Assembly (NCBI RefSeq): GCF_023558375.1
Contig: NZ_CP083761.1
Coordinates: forward strand, 5,349,001 to 5,413,000
DNA length: 64,000 nt
Direction: 5' to 3'
Origin: Chroococcidiopsis sp. CCMEE 29
Lineage (GTDB): Bacteria; Cyanobacteriota; Cyanobacteriia; Cyanobacteriales; Chroococcidiopsidaceae
Part shown: positions 34,358 to 44,005 of the stretch, in pieces
Position numbering within the stretch: the first letter of the stretch is position 1
Layout of the letters: every line of letters starts with the position of its first letter
Notes under the pieces: model-generated
What the model was told of the DNA's origin: nothing
Database searches by the model: none
Seen by the model: the letters and a program-made list of their open reading frames with translations, nothing else
Translations under genes and position numbers: made by a program

Positions 34358-37300
34358 TTACACTTCCTCTTCTTCCAGGGATTCGCGGCTTAGCGACTCG
34401 TAGGTAGGCCGGGAGGGAGTACGACGACCAGCCGGATCTGCCATTAAATCTACCTCTACATCTAGGGCACTACCGTCTGCTTGAGTCTCCACCTTATGCA
34501 CTGCAATATCCAATCCCAGGGACTGGAGTTCTCGCATCAGCACTTTGAAGGACTCTGGAGTACCTGGTCGAGGAATCGCCTTACCTTTGACGATCGCATT
34601 TAGCGCTTCATTCCGCCCCTGCATATCGTCGGATTTCACTGTCAACAGCTCTTGCAATGTGTATGCCGCACCAAATGCTTCCAGTGCCCACACTTCCATT
34701 TCTCCAAACCGCTGACCTCCCTGCTGCGCTTTCCCGCCCAAGGGCTGCTGCGTCACCAATGAGTACGGTCCAGTTGAGCGGGCGTGGATCTTGTCATCCA
34801 CCAAATGCACCAGCTTCAGCATATAAGCCATTCCCACTGTTATTGGGCGGTCGAAGGGTTCCCCAGTGCGACCATCAAACACCTGGATCTTCCCAGGAGC
34901 CTCTGGGTCAAATAACCACTCCTTGTGATTGCGATCGCGGGCTTCAGTCAATTTGCCATGCACAATTGTACGTGATGATTCTTCCCCATACATCTCGTCA
35001 AACGGTGTCAGCTTAAATCGTAGACCCAAGTTTGTTGCTGCCCAGCCCAAGAGACATTCAAATACCTGACCGACGTTCATCCGCGAAGGTACACCCAAGG
35101 GATTAAGCACAATATCCACTGGCGTGCCATCTGGCAAATAGGGCATATCCTCCATTGGCAAGATCCGGGAAATGATTCCCTTATTACCGTGGCGTCCCGC
35201 CATTTTGTCGCCTACCTGGATCTTGCGCTTCTGGGCTACGTAAACCCGCACGACCATGTTGGCTCCCGGTGGCAGCTCGTCGCCTTGTTCGCGAGTAAAC
35301 ACCCGCACATCCACGACCCGCCCTTTTTCTCCATTGGGTACCCGCAAGGAATTGTCGCGCACATCTCGCGCCTTTTCCCCAAAAATCGCCCGCAACAGCT
35401 TTTCTTCCGGCGGTTGGTCAGATTCACCCTTAGGCGTCACCTTGCCGACTAGGATATCCCCAGACTCGACCCAAGCTCCAATGCGGATAATCCCTTGCTC
35501 GTCTAACTGCCGTAGAGAATCTTCCCCGACGTTGGGAATTTCTCGCGTGATTTCCTCGGGTCCTAGCTTGGTCTGTCTGGCTTCTATTTCATACTTCTCA
35601 ATATGGATTGAGGTGTAAAGGTCTTCCTGAACCAACCTTTCTGAGATCAAAATCGCGTCTTCATAGTTGTAGCCTTCCCAGGGCATGTAAGCCACTAGGA
35701 TATTTTGCCCCAGTGCTAATTCACCTCCCTCAGTAGAGGAGCCATCTGCCAACACTTGACCGGCAACAACTTTGTCACCCTTTTGCACCAAAGGTCGCTG
35801 GTTCAGACACGTATCTTGGTTTGAACGCTGGTATTTAGAGATTGGGTACTCGATTTCAGGGCTATTAGGATTTGGGCGGACTCGAATCCGGGTGGCATCG
35901 ACATAGCTAACTTCCCCATCAGTCCGGCTGACTACCACCATGCCTGAGTCTCGCGCTGCTTGAGCTTCTAAGCCGGTTCCGACCAAGGGTCGCTCTGGCC
36001 TCAGCAGCGGTACAGCTTGCCGCTGCATGTTCGATCCCATCAGTGCTCGGTTAGCATCGTCATGCTCCAAAAATGGAATCAAGCTCGTTGCGACTGAAAC
36101 AATTTGTACGGGGGATACTGCTACGTAGTCCACTTGATCTGGCGTGGTTGTAGTGAAATCCTGCCGATAGCGTACTGGCACTTGAGGTCCGATAATATAG
36201 CCATTTTCATCCACCGGAATGTCTCCCGGTGCCACGCGCTTATCATCTTCTTCATCCGCAGTCATGTATACCGGAGGTTGGTCAAACAGCACCCGCCCAT
36301 TTTCCACTGCTCTAAAAGGTGTTTCCAAGAAGCCGTACTGGTTTACTTTGGCATGAGTTGCTAAGGAGCCAATCAAACCAGCGTTTGGACCTTCTGGTGT
36401 TTCAATCGGACAAATTCGTCCATAGTGGGAGGGGTGAATATCCCGCACCGCAAACCCAGCTCGTTCTCTAGTTAGACCACCCGGACCAAGTGCAGACAAG
36501 CGGCGTTTGTGGGTCAACTCCGCTAACGGATTGGTTTGATCCATAAACTGGCTAAGCTGGCTGGAGCCAAAAAACTCTTTAATCGCCGCCACCAAAGGTT
36601 TCGGGTTTACCAATGAAGTCGGAATCAGGGCATCTGCATCCGAGACAGTCATCCGCTCTCGAATAATCCGCTCTAGTCGATTCAACCCAACACGTACCTG
36701 GTTTTGCAGCAATTCACCCACACTTCTCACCCGTCTGTTACCCAGGTGGTCAATGTCGTCGATGCTACCCATGTCAAACTCTAAGTTGATCAGGTAATCA
36801 ACTGCGGCTAAGATGTCAGTTGCGGTCAGCACCCGCGTTGTCTCAGGGATTGACAGGCGTAACTTCTTGTTGAGTTTGTATCGTCCTACACGCCCTAGGT
36901 CATAGCGCTTCGGGTCAAAAAAGCGCGAATCCAACAACTGTTGTCCTCCCAACACAGTGGGTGGCTCCCCAGGACGCAGTTTGCGATACAGCTCCATCAG
37001 GGCATCTTCTTCAGAAAACTGACCTTCTTTCTCAATCGTCTTTTGAAAATACTCTGGGTGGCGCAGGGCATCAAAAATTTCGTTGTCTGACAAACCAAGC
37101 GCCTTTAATAGTACCTGAGCTGACAGTTTCCGGGTTTTATCAATTCGTACCCAAACCAAGTCGTTACGGTCTGTTTCAAATTTCAGCCATGCACCCCGGT
37201 TTGGAATTAAGCTAGCGCTATAGGTACGGCGACCGTTTTTATCAATTTCCGACTTGTAGTAAACCCCTGGGGAACGGACAATTTGGTTAACAATTACACG

Positions 37301-37660
37301 CTCGGCACCGTTGATGATAAAGGTACCACGATCAGTCATCAACGGCAGATCGCCAATGAACACTTCTTGCTCTTTAATTTCGCCTGTTTCTTTATTAATT
37401 AAGCGTGTAGGCACGTACATCTGTACGGCGTAAGTGCTGTCTCGGCGCTTAGCTTCGTCTACATTGTATTTTGGTTGCTTCAGTTTGTAGTTTTGCCCTA
37501 AAAAGTGTAGCTCTAGCTTGCCTGTGTAGTCGGTGATCGGGGAGAAGCTATTGAGTTCTTCAATCAGTCCTTCTTCCAAGAACCAGCGAAAACTAGAGCG
37601 CTGGATTTCAATCAAATCGGGCAGCAGGAAAGCGGGTTCGATATAGGTTTCGGTTGTCAT
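34358..37660 (-). CDS. rpoB: RNA polymerase beta subunit (RpoB)
   Basis: 1100 residues, usual for cyanobacteria. Conserved blocks: the rifampicin region ([20 protein letters not shown] then [16 protein letters not shown]), [20 protein letters not shown], and the C-terminal [17 protein letters not shown] and [20 protein letters not shown]. It forms the other jaw of polymerase and the substrate path. First gene of the rpo operon. The region upstream (37661-38334) should contain its promoter. Nothing unusual. Confidence 0.98.
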   Translation of the reverse strand: MTTETYIEPAFLLPDLIEIQRSSFRWFLEEGLIEELNSFSPITDYTGKLELHFLGQNYKLKQPKYNVDEAKRRDSTYAVQMYVPTRLINKETGEIKEQEVFIGDLPLMTDRGTFIINGAERVIVNQIVRSPGVYYKSEIDKNGRRTYSASLIPNRGAWLKFETDRNDLVWVRIDKTRKLSAQVLLKALGLSDNEIFDALRHPEYFQKTIEKEGQFSEEDALMELYRKLRPGEPPTVLGGQQLLDSRFFDPKRYDLGRVGRYKLNKKLRLSIPETTRVLTATDILAAVDYLINLEFDMGSIDDIDHLGNRRVRSVGELLQNQVRVGLNRLERIIRERMTVSDADALIPTSLVNPKPLVAAIKEFFGSSQLSQFMDQTNPLAELTHKRRLSALGPGGLTRERAGFAVRDIHPSHYGRICPIETPEGPNAGLIGSLATHAKVNQYGFLETPFRAVENGRVLFDQPPVYMTADEEDDKRVAPGDIPVDENGYIIGPQVPVRYRQDFTTTTPDQVDYVAVSPVQIVSVATSLIPFLEHDDANRALMGSNMQRQAVPLLRPERPLVGTGLEAQAARDSGMVVVSRTDGEVSYVDATRIRVRPNPNSPEIEYPISKYQRSNQDTCLNQRPLVQKGDKVVAGQVLADGSSTEGGELALGQNILVAYMPWEGYNYEDAILISERLVQEDLYTSIHIEKYEIEARQTKLGPEEITREIPNVGEDSLRQLDEQGIIRIGAWVESGDILVGKVTPKGESDQPPEEKLLRAIFGEKARDVRDNSLRVPNGEKGRVVDVRVFTREQGDELPPGANMVVRVYVAQKRKIQVGDKMAGRHGNKGIISRILPMEDMPYLPDGTPVDIVLNPLGVPSRMNVGQVFECLLGWAATNLGLRFKLTPFDEMYGEESSRTIVHGKLTEARDRNHKEWLFDPEAPGKIQVFDGRTGEPFDRPITVGMAYMLKLVHLVDDKIHARSTGPYSLVTQQPLGGKAQQGGQRFGEMEVWALEAFGAAYTLQELLTVKSDDMQGRNEALNAIVKGKAIPRPGTPESFKVLMRELQSLGLDIAVHKVETQADGSALDVEVDLMADPAGRRTPSRPTYESLSRESLEEEEV

Positions 37661-38334
37661 GCGTCTATATTCTCGCTCTTAATAGTTAAGAAGGTATTGA
37701 TTTTCGGGAACGCCTCTCGCTACCGCCTGTTGCTGACAACAGGAACGGACAAGTGCCGGAAAAATTTTTACTTTGCTTTTCAGATTCACTGTTTGTACAA
37801 TAGTCTCAGCTCTACAACTAGCAGTTGGCGATATTACTCATCAGGCATCGGCATCCTAACTAGCCTTGTCTATACTTTAGGCTTATGGGACCATTGCTTC
37901 CCCTACCTGAATTCCGCCCAAATGCCAGCTGTTCTTTTATCATTTCACCACTCATTTTGTTTTAGAAACGGGCAATTAATCACTGCTGGAGGAATAATAC
38001 CTAGCCAGATTTGCTTCAAGGGGCATCGATCTGGATAAAGGTTTAAGTCAAGTTCTAACAATCTCCGTTGAGGAATTGTTTTTTGGCTGGCACATTAACG
38101 AAATTATTTAGGCAACCTACTTAGGATCAGAGATATGCACCTGTACCTCCCCTTGTCAAGGGGCAGAAATTTAAATTGATGAAGCGTGGGATAGTCCAAG
38201 GTCTGGCTGAAGAATAAGTTCATAGTTGCTCCTTAACCATTATGGCGCTTTTACCCCAACTTTGTAGGAGCAAGTTGAGCAGACAAAACTGTGTAAGCAC
38301 AGATAATCTGACCAAAGCTATCCCTACAAGTAAT
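37661..38334. other. Long leader/intergenic region upstream of rpoB, no gene seen
   Basis: 674 bases between tatD and rpoB on the minus strand. An open plus-strand frame (37697-38038, 113 codons) has Cys/Ser/Leu-rich random-like content and no ribosome site; I reject it. The region likely carries the rpoB promoter and a long leader. A short stem CTGTG/CACAG lies near 38290. No known leader RNA was recognised. Confidence 0.5.
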
Positions 38335-39117
38335 TCATGTTGCAAACCCAAACAGTTCACAGGCATTTTTGGTTGTTTGGGCAGCGATCGCTTCTAGAGT
38401 TTCGCCCCGCAAGTTGGCGATCGCTTCAGCTACGTAGCGGACGTAGGCTGGTTCGTTACGCCGTTCACCCCGCTTAGGCACGGGAGCCAAAAAGGGGCAG
38501 TCGGTTTCGATTAACAGGCGATCGCTTTTGACTATCTGTGCTGATGCCTGAATTTGCTTAGCATTTTTAAACGTAACTGTGCCGCTAAAGCTAATATATA
38601 AGCCCAAGTCAAGGAACCATGCAGTTTCTTCTGCTGTTCCTCCCCAACAGTGCATCACGCCCTTTATAGAACCGTTACGCTGCTTCCATTTCTGCAAAAT
38701 TTCTCGCACCGATGCCGCCGCCTCACGACAATGGATAATCACTGGTAAGTCAAGTTCGGTCGCGATCGCCAACTGAGCCTCAAATACCATGCGTTGCTGC
38801 TGATAATTATCAGCCTTGTAAAAATCCAACCCAGTTTCACCAATCGCCACTACTTGGGAGCCAGAACGAGCCAAAGACAAAATTTGCTGGTTCATTTCTG
38901 CCGTCCACTTGTCAGCGTCTAACGGGTGCAAGCCAACCGCGAAGCCGATTTCAGGGAACCGATGTGCCAAGCCTTGAATGCTGGCAAATTCTTCGGGTTC
39001 AACACAGGAGTGAACTAAACGAACTACCCCTGCTTCTTGCCACCGGGAGCGTACAGCTTCTATATCCGGCTCAAAGACATCAAAGTTGAGATGAACGTGA
39101 GAGTCAATCAACTGCAT
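38335..39117 (-). CDS. tatD: TatD-family metal-dependent deoxyribonuclease
   Basis: 260 residues. The metallo-hydrolase motifs are present: [12 protein letters not shown] (two His), [10 protein letters not shown] (Glu), VIIHCREA (His), [10 protein letters not shown] (His) and [11 protein letters not shown] (Asp). TatD enzymes trim DNA or RNA 3' ends and act in repair and turnover in the cytoplasm. Between rpsT and rpoB, an arrangement found in many cyanobacteria, so the three may share regulation. Confidence 0.94.
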   Translation of the reverse strand: MQLIDSHVHLNFDVFEPDIEAVRSRWQEAGVVRLVHSCVEPEEFASIQGLAHRFPEIGFAVGLHPLDADKWTAEMNQQILSLARSGSQVVAIGETGLDFYKADNYQQQRMVFEAQLAIATELDLPVIIHCREAAASVREILQKWKQRNGSIKGVMHCWGGTAEETAWFLDLGLYISFSGTVTFKNAKQIQASAQIVKSDRLLIETDCPFLAPVPKRGERRNEPAYVRYVAEAIANLRGETLEAIAAQTTKNACELFGFAT

Positions 39118-39187
39118 TTTTTATTGGTTGTCCGTTGTCGATTGCCCGTTGTTTGTTACTACTGACGACTGACTACTGACCACTGCA

Positions 39188-39247
39188 TAGGCGGGTTTAA
39201 CCGGATTAATTCTTGGGTATTCAGACTCCGTTAAACCCACCCCCTAC
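39188..39247. terminator. Inverted repeat after rpsT (GGCGGGTTTAA family)
   Basis: Left arm TAGGCGGGTTTAACCGGA and right arm TCCGTTAAACCCACCCCCTA pair with a few mismatches over about 18 bases around a 21-base loop. It is downstream of rpsT on the minus strand and may end its transcript. A related structure follows truB at 42562-42627. Confidence 0.6.
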
Positions 39248-39256
39248 ACCTTCTGG

Positions 39257-39562
39257 CTACTCAGCCGTCGATGTAGCTGTTTCAAACTGTTTCAATTTTT
39301 TGGCTAGGCGAGATTTTTTCCTTGCCCCATTATTGCGATGTAGCACCCCAGTTTTTACAGCTTTGTCAATTTTGCTGTAAGCAGCAGCCATATGCTGTTG
39401 CACTTCCTGCTGTAATTCTGGAGTAGGATTAGCAGTGTAGGTCTCTACAGCGCTGAGGTATTTCTTCATCAGCGTCTTGACCGCCGACTTGTATGATTTG
39501 TTACGCAACCGATTGCGTTCGGCAATTTTGACACGTTTGATAGCAGACTTTGTATTTGCCAC
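39257..39562 (-). CDS. rpsT: 30S ribosomal protein S20
   Basis: 101 residues, basic: [20 protein letters not shown] opens as in S20, and the C-terminal [18 protein letters not shown] is the family signature. It binds 16S rRNA and helps early 30S assembly. Located before tatD and the rpo operon on the minus strand. Nothing unusual. Confidence 0.98.
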   Translation of the reverse strand: MANTKSAIKRVKIAERNRLRNKSYKSAVKTLMKKYLSAVETYTANPTPELQQEVQQHMAAAYSKIDKAVKTGVLHRNNGARKKSRLAKKLKQFETATSTAE

Positions 39563-39765
39563 AGTTAGGTTTAGGAGAACAATCGTTATATAGACAAAAT
39601 CCTAGATGTACTAATATAGCATCTACTTTGTCAATGTTGCGATTCTCCTAAAAAACCAGGTTAAGCTAGAGAGAAGAGTACAAGTAGGCTTTGCATCCCC
39701 AGGGCAAGGATATTAGAATATTTGTTCTCACAGTAGGCAATTCCTAGATTGGCATCCCGAACTCC

Positions 39766-41109
39766 ATGCTGCGAATCATTACTCAGCAGGCTGAGGTACG
39801 AGCAGAACTACAACGGATCTGTGATCGCACCCACGACGACCAAGTGGTTCATAAAGAGGCTACGGTTCGGGAGGTGCTTCAAGCAGTGAAGCGCCAAGGA
39901 GACCGAGCCGTATTGCACTATACAACAGAATTTGATCGGCAAACTCTAAAGCCGGAGGATCTGCGCGTGAGCGGTTCTGAGTTGGATGCAGCTTATCAGC
40001 AGGTATCTAAAGAGTTACTCAGCGCAATTCAACTGGCTTGCCGCCAAATAGAAGCTTTTCATCGCCAGCGGGTACCCAAATCTTGGGTTCAGTTTGGAGA
40101 TGATGACGTAGTGCTAGGCAAGCGTTACACACCCGTAGACCGAGCGGGGCTGTATGTTCCTGGTGGTCGAGCAGCCTATCCTAGTACAGTATTAATGAAT
40201 GCGATTCCAGCCAAAGTAGCTGGGGTGCCGCGCCGGGTGATGGTAACTCCGCCAGGACCCGGCAAGACGATTAGCCCCGCTGTACTGGTTGCTGCTCAAG
40301 AAGCTGGGGTAGAAGAAATTTATCGCGTGGGGGGTGCTCAGGCGATCGCTGCTTTAGCCTACGGGACAGAAACGATTCCCAAGGTCAATGTGATCGCAGG
40401 TCCGGGTAACATCTACGTGACTCTGGCAAAAAAACTGGTTTACGGCACAGTTGGCATTGACTCTCTGGCAGGACCTTCAGAGGTGCTAGTTATTGCCGAT
40501 GAAACGGCTAATCCTGTGTATGTAGCCGCTGACTTATTGGCGCAAGCTGAACACGATCCAATGGCGGCAGCAATTTTATTGACGACGGATGCCGGTTTAG
40601 CCAAGAATGTGCAAGCTGCGGTCGAGAGACAACTGGTGGATCATCCACGTCGGACTTTAACCGAGAAAGCGATCGCCCACTACGGCTTGATTGTCGTTGT
40701 CGAATCTCTTGCCGCCGCTGCCGAACTCTCAAATGAGTTTGCCCCGGAACACCTAGAACTAGAAGTCGCTGACCCTTGGGCGCTACTTGAGCAGATTCGT
40801 CATGCCGGTGCCATCTTCCTGGGTTACTCTACGCCTGAAGCGGTGGGAGATTATTTAGCTGGACCTAACCACACATTGCCCACTTCTGGTGCCGCCCGCT
40901 ACGCCTCCGCTCTAGGGGTGGAAACTTTCCTCAAACATTCTAGTTTAATCCAGTACTCACCAACAGCACTCCAGAAAGTAGCTGGGGCAATTGATGTGCT
41001 AGCAAAAGCTGAGGGTTTGCCTTCCCATGCCGACTCAGTGCGACTGCGGGTACAAAGAAAGGGAACTGAGGACTGGGAACTGAGAGATGGGGATAACACC
41101 AACCCCTAA
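39766..41109 (+). CDS. hisD: Histidinol dehydrogenase
   Basis: 447 residues. It oxidises histidinol to histidine in two NAD-dependent steps, the last steps of histidine synthesis. Motifs: GLYVPGGRAAYPSTVLMNAI, VGGAQAIAALAYGTETIPKV, AGPGNIYVTLAKKLVYG, and AQAEHDPMAAAILLTTD with Gln/His zinc ligands; FAPEHLEL carries the catalytic Glu-His pair and SGAARYASALGV follows. The last 20 residues are encoded by GGGAACTGAGGACTGGGAAC-type tandem repeat and are not conserved, so the repeat has extended the C-terminus. Confidence 0.96.
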   Translation: MLRIITQQAEVRAELQRICDRTHDDQVVHKEATVREVLQAVKRQGDRAVLHYTTEFDRQTLKPEDLRVSGSELDAAYQQVSKELLSAIQLACRQIEAFHRQRVPKSWVQFGDDDVVLGKRYTPVDRAGLYVPGGRAAYPSTVLMNAIPAKVAGVPRRVMVTPPGPGKTISPAVLVAAQEAGVEEIYRVGGAQAIAALAYGTETIPKVNVIAGPGNIYVTLAKKLVYGTVGIDSLAGPSEVLVIADETANPVYVAADLLAQAEHDPMAAAILLTTDAGLAKNVQAAVERQLVDHPRRTLTEKAIAHYGLIVVVESLAAAAELSNEFAPEHLELEVADPWALLEQIRHAGAIFLGYSTPEAVGDYLAGPNHTLPTSGAARYASALGVETFLKHSSLIQYSPTALQKVAGAIDVLAKAEGLPSHADSVRLRVQRKGTEDWELRDGDNTNP

Positions 41110-41138
41110 CCCGGGCGAAGCAAAAAGGAGGTTTGGCG

Positions 41139-41564
41139 GTGCTAAAAACAATTGTGGTAGCTCTCGACGGCTCAGATCTGTCGGAGCAGGTGATTCAGGC
41201 TCTACAAGAACTGCAACTGCAACCAGCGACAAAAATTATTCTCTCCCATGTCGTGCCCCCGCCAGAGTCAAGCCTGGAACTAGTTGCCGATCGTCCTCAA
41301 ACGGATTTCGAGGGGCTTCCTTATCTGCACCTTGAAAAACAGCTGCAATCTTACCAGGCTCAGTTGCCTGGAGAAAGCGAAATTGAGATTGTGACTGGCG
41401 ACCCCTCGGAAGAAATTATCCGCCTCGCCAATATTTACCAAGCCGATCTGATTGTAATTGGCAGTCGGGGTTTGACTGGTGTTAAGCGGATTATCCAGGG
41501 TTCTGTTAGTAGCCAAGTGGTAGAAAATGCCCATTGCTCGGTTCTGGTGGTGAAGCCTGCGTAG
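41139..41564 (+). CDS. Universal stress protein (UspA family)
   Basis: 141 residues from GTG 41139, chosen because AGGAGG at 41126-41131 is 7 bases before it; a TTG at 41133 would be only one base from the site. The protein begins MLKTIVVALDGSDLSEQVIQ and ends IVIGSRGLTGVKRIIQGSVS / QVVENAHCSVLVVKPA, with the ATP-binding G-2x-G-9x-G-(S/T) motif. USPs of this kind bind ATP and help survival under stress; the precise role is unknown. It lies 29 bases after hisD and may be co-transcribed. Confidence 0.92.
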   Translation: MLKTIVVALDGSDLSEQVIQALQELQLQPATKIILSHVVPPPESSLELVADRPQTDFEGLPYLHLEKQLQSYQAQLPGESEIEIVTGDPSEEIIRLANIYQADLIVIGSRGLTGVKRIIQGSVSSQVVENAHCSVLVVKPA

Positions 41565-41592
41565 GAGGGAGCAGGGGGAGCAGGGGGAGATG
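41563..41592. repeat. Purine-rich tandem repeat (GGGAGCAGGG)
   Basis: Copies of GGGAGCAGGG after the universal stress protein gene and just before a truncated four-helix-bundle coding fragment. Confidence 0.7.
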
Positions 41593-41690
41593 ATTAAAGC
41601 AGGAATTAAAGCTCATCAGGATTTAGAAATCTACAAAGACACAACTTGGTATCACACCCGCCTGTGCAAGGTTTCCTCAATTTGAACAAA
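41590..41690 (+). pseudogene. Possible remnant of a four-helix-bundle (23S rRNA intervening-sequence type) protein
   Basis: A short frame from ATG 41590 reads [17 protein letters not shown] and ends soon after, in a frame that overlaps the start of truB. Proteins of the four-helix-bundle/IVP family usually begin with a similar (K)SHQDLEVY motif and are about 120 residues long; the rest is absent here. Either the gene was truncated by the repeat or the similarity is chance. Low confidence. Confidence 0.3.
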
Positions 41691-42563
41691 CCAGCTGGAT
41701 TCACTTCTCACGACTGCGTAGCGCGGGTGAGAAGAATGTTGCGCTTGAAGCGTGTAGGACATGGGGGAACTTTAGACCCCGCTGCTACCGGCGTTTTACC
41801 CATTGCTTTGGGTAAGGCAACTCGGCTGTTGCAATTTCTCCACCAGGATAAGGCTTACCGAGCAACAATACGACTAGGTATTGTTACTAGCACGGATGAC
41901 TTAGAAGGAGAAATTATTGCCTCCGCTCCAGTGTCTGGATTGAGCCTAGAAGCGATTGGAGCAGCACTGTCAATGTTTCAAGGTAAGATTCAACAGGTGC
42001 CGCCCAACTACAGCGCGATTCAGGTACAGGGGAAACGTCTGTATGACTTGGCGCGAACTGGAGAGAAAATAGAAGTTCCGGCGCGTGTAGTTGAAGTGTT
42101 CAAAATTGAAATTTTGGACTGGCGACCGGGTGATTTTCCTGAATTGGATGTTGAGATTGCCTGTAGTTCTGGAACTTATATTCGGGCGATCGCCCGCGAT
42201 CTGGGTGCAGCGTTACAAACGGGTGGTACCCTTGCAGGATTAATTCGCACCCAAAGTAGTGGCTTTTGTTTAGTAGATAGCCTCAGCTTGGATGAACTAG
42301 CAACCCAGTTAGAACAAGGAACCTTTCAGCCAATTCCACCAACAGATGCGTTGCAGCATCTAGGTGCTCTCACCTTACCAGTAACAGCTGCCCAGAGATG
42401 GTGTCAAGGCCAGCGTATTCCCTGGGATAAACCAGATGGCGGAGTAATAAACTCTCCCTTACGGGTTGATGATGAAAGCGATCGCTTTTTAGGCATTGGT
42501 CATTTAGTGGAGTCAGATGACGCTCACCTGCTGATTCCTCAAATGGTGTTTGAACCAATTTAG
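41664..42563 (+). CDS. truB: tRNA pseudouridine-55 synthase
   Basis: About 299 residues from GTG 41664 ([20 protein letters not shown]), which matches usual family starts; a TTG at 41646 adds six residues and is less likely. The catalytic Asp is Asp38 in [32 protein letters not shown] and [14 protein letters not shown] are family motifs. The C-terminal part folds as a PUA-like domain. It makes pseudouridine 55 in the T-loop of tRNAs. The stop codon is part of a hairpin repeat at 42562. Confidence 0.95.
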   Translation: MQGFLNLNKPAGFTSHDCVARVRRMLRLKRVGHGGTLDPAATGVLPIALGKATRLLQFLHQDKAYRATIRLGIVTSTDDLEGEIIASAPVSGLSLEAIGAALSMFQGKIQQVPPNYSAIQVQGKRLYDLARTGEKIEVPARVVEVFKIEILDWRPGDFPELDVEIACSSGTYIRAIARDLGAALQTGGTLAGLIRTQSSGFCLVDSLSLDELATQLEQGTFQPIPPTDALQHLGALTLPVTAAQRWCQGQRIPWDKPDGGVINSPLRVDDESDRFLGIGHLVESDDAHLLIPQMVFEPI

Positions 42564-42627
42564 TAGGGGCGGGTTTATTGGACATACCTGTAGGAATACA
42601 AACAATTTAGGTGAACCCGCCCCTACT
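42562..42627. terminator. Inverted repeat after truB (GTAGGGGCGGGTT family)
   Basis: A perfect 14-base inverted repeat: AGTAGGGGCGGGTT at 42562-42575 and AACCCGCCCCTACT at 42614-42627. The left arm overlaps the truB stop codon. It belongs to a repeat family seen also after rpsT (39188-39247). It can serve as terminator for truB and for the convergent small gene. Confidence 0.7.
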
Positions 42628-42919
42628 CCCAGGTTGAAACGGGTCGAAGCACCTCTGGAATTTCTAGTTGCGATCGCGGAAATTCCAAAATTGTTTCTTT
42701 AAGACCAAGATAGCCAGACTCACTAAAGGACAAAAGCATTCTAGAAAGCGCTAGCCAAATCTCTGATTCGTATTCCCAGTCACGACAACGAGAAGCTTGA
42801 CCTGCGATTGAGCGCAGTGCCCAGAAATAACTGTTCCTGACCACAGAGCCACCTTTTTTGAACTCTGGCACATCCTCATGGTTAAGGAAAACAATCATGT
42901 TCTCAATTCTGGCTCTCAT
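42623..42919 (-). CDS. Small protein of unknown function
   Basis: 98 residues, MRARIENMIVFLNHEDVPEF then GSVVRNSYFWALRSIAGQAS and EIWLALSRMLLSFSESGYLG. The content looks protein-like and the start has in-frame stops just upstream, but no strong ribosome site is present; Met8 is another possible start. No domain recognised. It could be a decayed gene fragment. Flanked by repeats. Confidence 0.4.
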   Translation of the reverse strand: MRARIENMIVFLNHEDVPEFKKGGSVVRNSYFWALRSIAGQASRCRDWEYESEIWLALSRMLLSFSESGYLGLKETILEFPRSQLEIPEVLRPVSTWE

Positions 42920-42960
42920 ATGCTTTTAAACATCTAATTTGCCGGTTTTGGCACGGCGAG

Positions 42961-42995
42961 GAGCGAGGGAGCAGGGGGAGCAGGGGAGGGCAAGG
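42961..42995. repeat. Purine-rich tandem repeat
   Basis: GGGAGCAGGGGGAGCAGGGG-type repeat upstream of the sugar permease gene, the same family as at 41563. Confidence 0.7.
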
Positions 42996-43090
42996 AGAAG
43001 ATTAAATATATATTCATCCTTCAGCCTTCATCCTTATTCTGGTAGACTATGGGCACTTAAAGCGGACTGAGAGACAAACAGCGAGTCAAT

Positions 43091-44002
43091 ATGCAAAAAC
43101 TAATTCCTGCAAATTGGGGATTAATTCAACGGCAACTGACCCCATACCTGTTTTTGCTGCCAGCTCTCCTGATTTTGGGGCTGACTGTCTTTTGGCCGGC
43201 GCTGCAAGCGTTCTACCTGAGCTTTACCCAATACGAATACGATCTCACTCAGCCACCGCAATGGGTTGGCTTGGCAAACTTTCGCCGCTTGTGGGTTGAC
43301 CCGGTTTTTTGGCAGACTCTGAGGAACACTGTGCTTTACCTCGTTGTTGTCGTACCGATTTTAGTAGTTGTTCCCTTAGCACTAGCAATTTTAGTCAACC
43401 AGAAACTACGCGCCATGCACTGGTTTAGAGCTGCCTATTATACGCCCGTTGTGATTTCAATGGTAGTTGCTGGCATCGCTTGGAAATGGCTCTATGCCCA
43501 AAACGGTCTACTCAATCAGCTGCTCAAACAACTAGGTATATCAGCCACAGGTGGAATTCCCTGGTTGACTAGCCCCAAATTGGCAATTTTCAGTGTTATG
43601 GCAGTGACTGTGTGGAAAGGATTGGGTTATTACATGGTCATCTACTTGGCTGGCTTGCAATCTATCCCGCCTGACTTGTATGAAGCAGCAGCAATAGACG
43701 GTTCAGATGGGATCTCTAAACACTGGGACATCACAGTACCGTTGATGAAACCCTATCTAGTGCTGGTAGCAGTGATTTCTGCTATTTCTGCTACCAAGGT
43801 GTTTGAAGAGGTCTACATTATGACTCAGGGAGGACCACGCAATAGCTCCAAGACGATTGTTTATTACCTTTATGAACAAGCTTTTCAGAACTTGGAGATG
43901 AGCTATGCCTGCACGATTGGATTGGTGCTGTTTTTGGTAATTTTGGGCTTGTCAATTTTGAATCTCAAGCTGACCAAAAAGGGGTTAGGGGCTAGGGGCT
44001 AG
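43091..44002 (+). CDS. ABC sugar transporter permease (MalF/GgtC type)
   Basis: 303 residues with six membrane segments. The cytoplasmic EAA loop for docking the ATPase is EAAAIDGSDGISKHWDITVP. The N-terminal PYLFLLPALLILGLTVFWPA is typical of MalF/UgpA permeases. It would import a sugar or glucosylglycerol-type solute with a second permease, a binding protein and an ATPase, none of which is next to it, so it depends on genes elsewhere. The last residues (KKGLGARG) are encoded by a GGGGTTAGGGGCTAGGGG-like repeat, which supplies the stop. Convergent with the PEP-CTERM gene, only 3 bases apart. Confidence 0.9.
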   Translation: MQKLIPANWGLIQRQLTPYLFLLPALLILGLTVFWPALQAFYLSFTQYEYDLTQPPQWVGLANFRRLWVDPVFWQTLRNTVLYLVVVVPILVVVPLALAILVNQKLRAMHWFRAAYYTPVVISMVVAGIAWKWLYAQNGLLNQLLKQLGISATGGIPWLTSPKLAIFSVMAVTVWKGLGYYMVIYLAGLQSIPPDLYEAAAIDGSDGISKHWDITVPLMKPYLVLVAVISAISATKVFEEVYIMTQGGPRNSSKTIVYYLYEQAFQNLEMSYACTIGLVLFLVILGLSILNLKLTKKGLGARG

Positions 44003-44005
44003 GGA

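Noticed and set aside
37697-38038. 113-codon plus-strand open frame upstream of rpoB
   Set aside because: No ribosome site, Cys/Ser/Leu-rich random composition, and it occupies the expected promoter/leader of rpoB.
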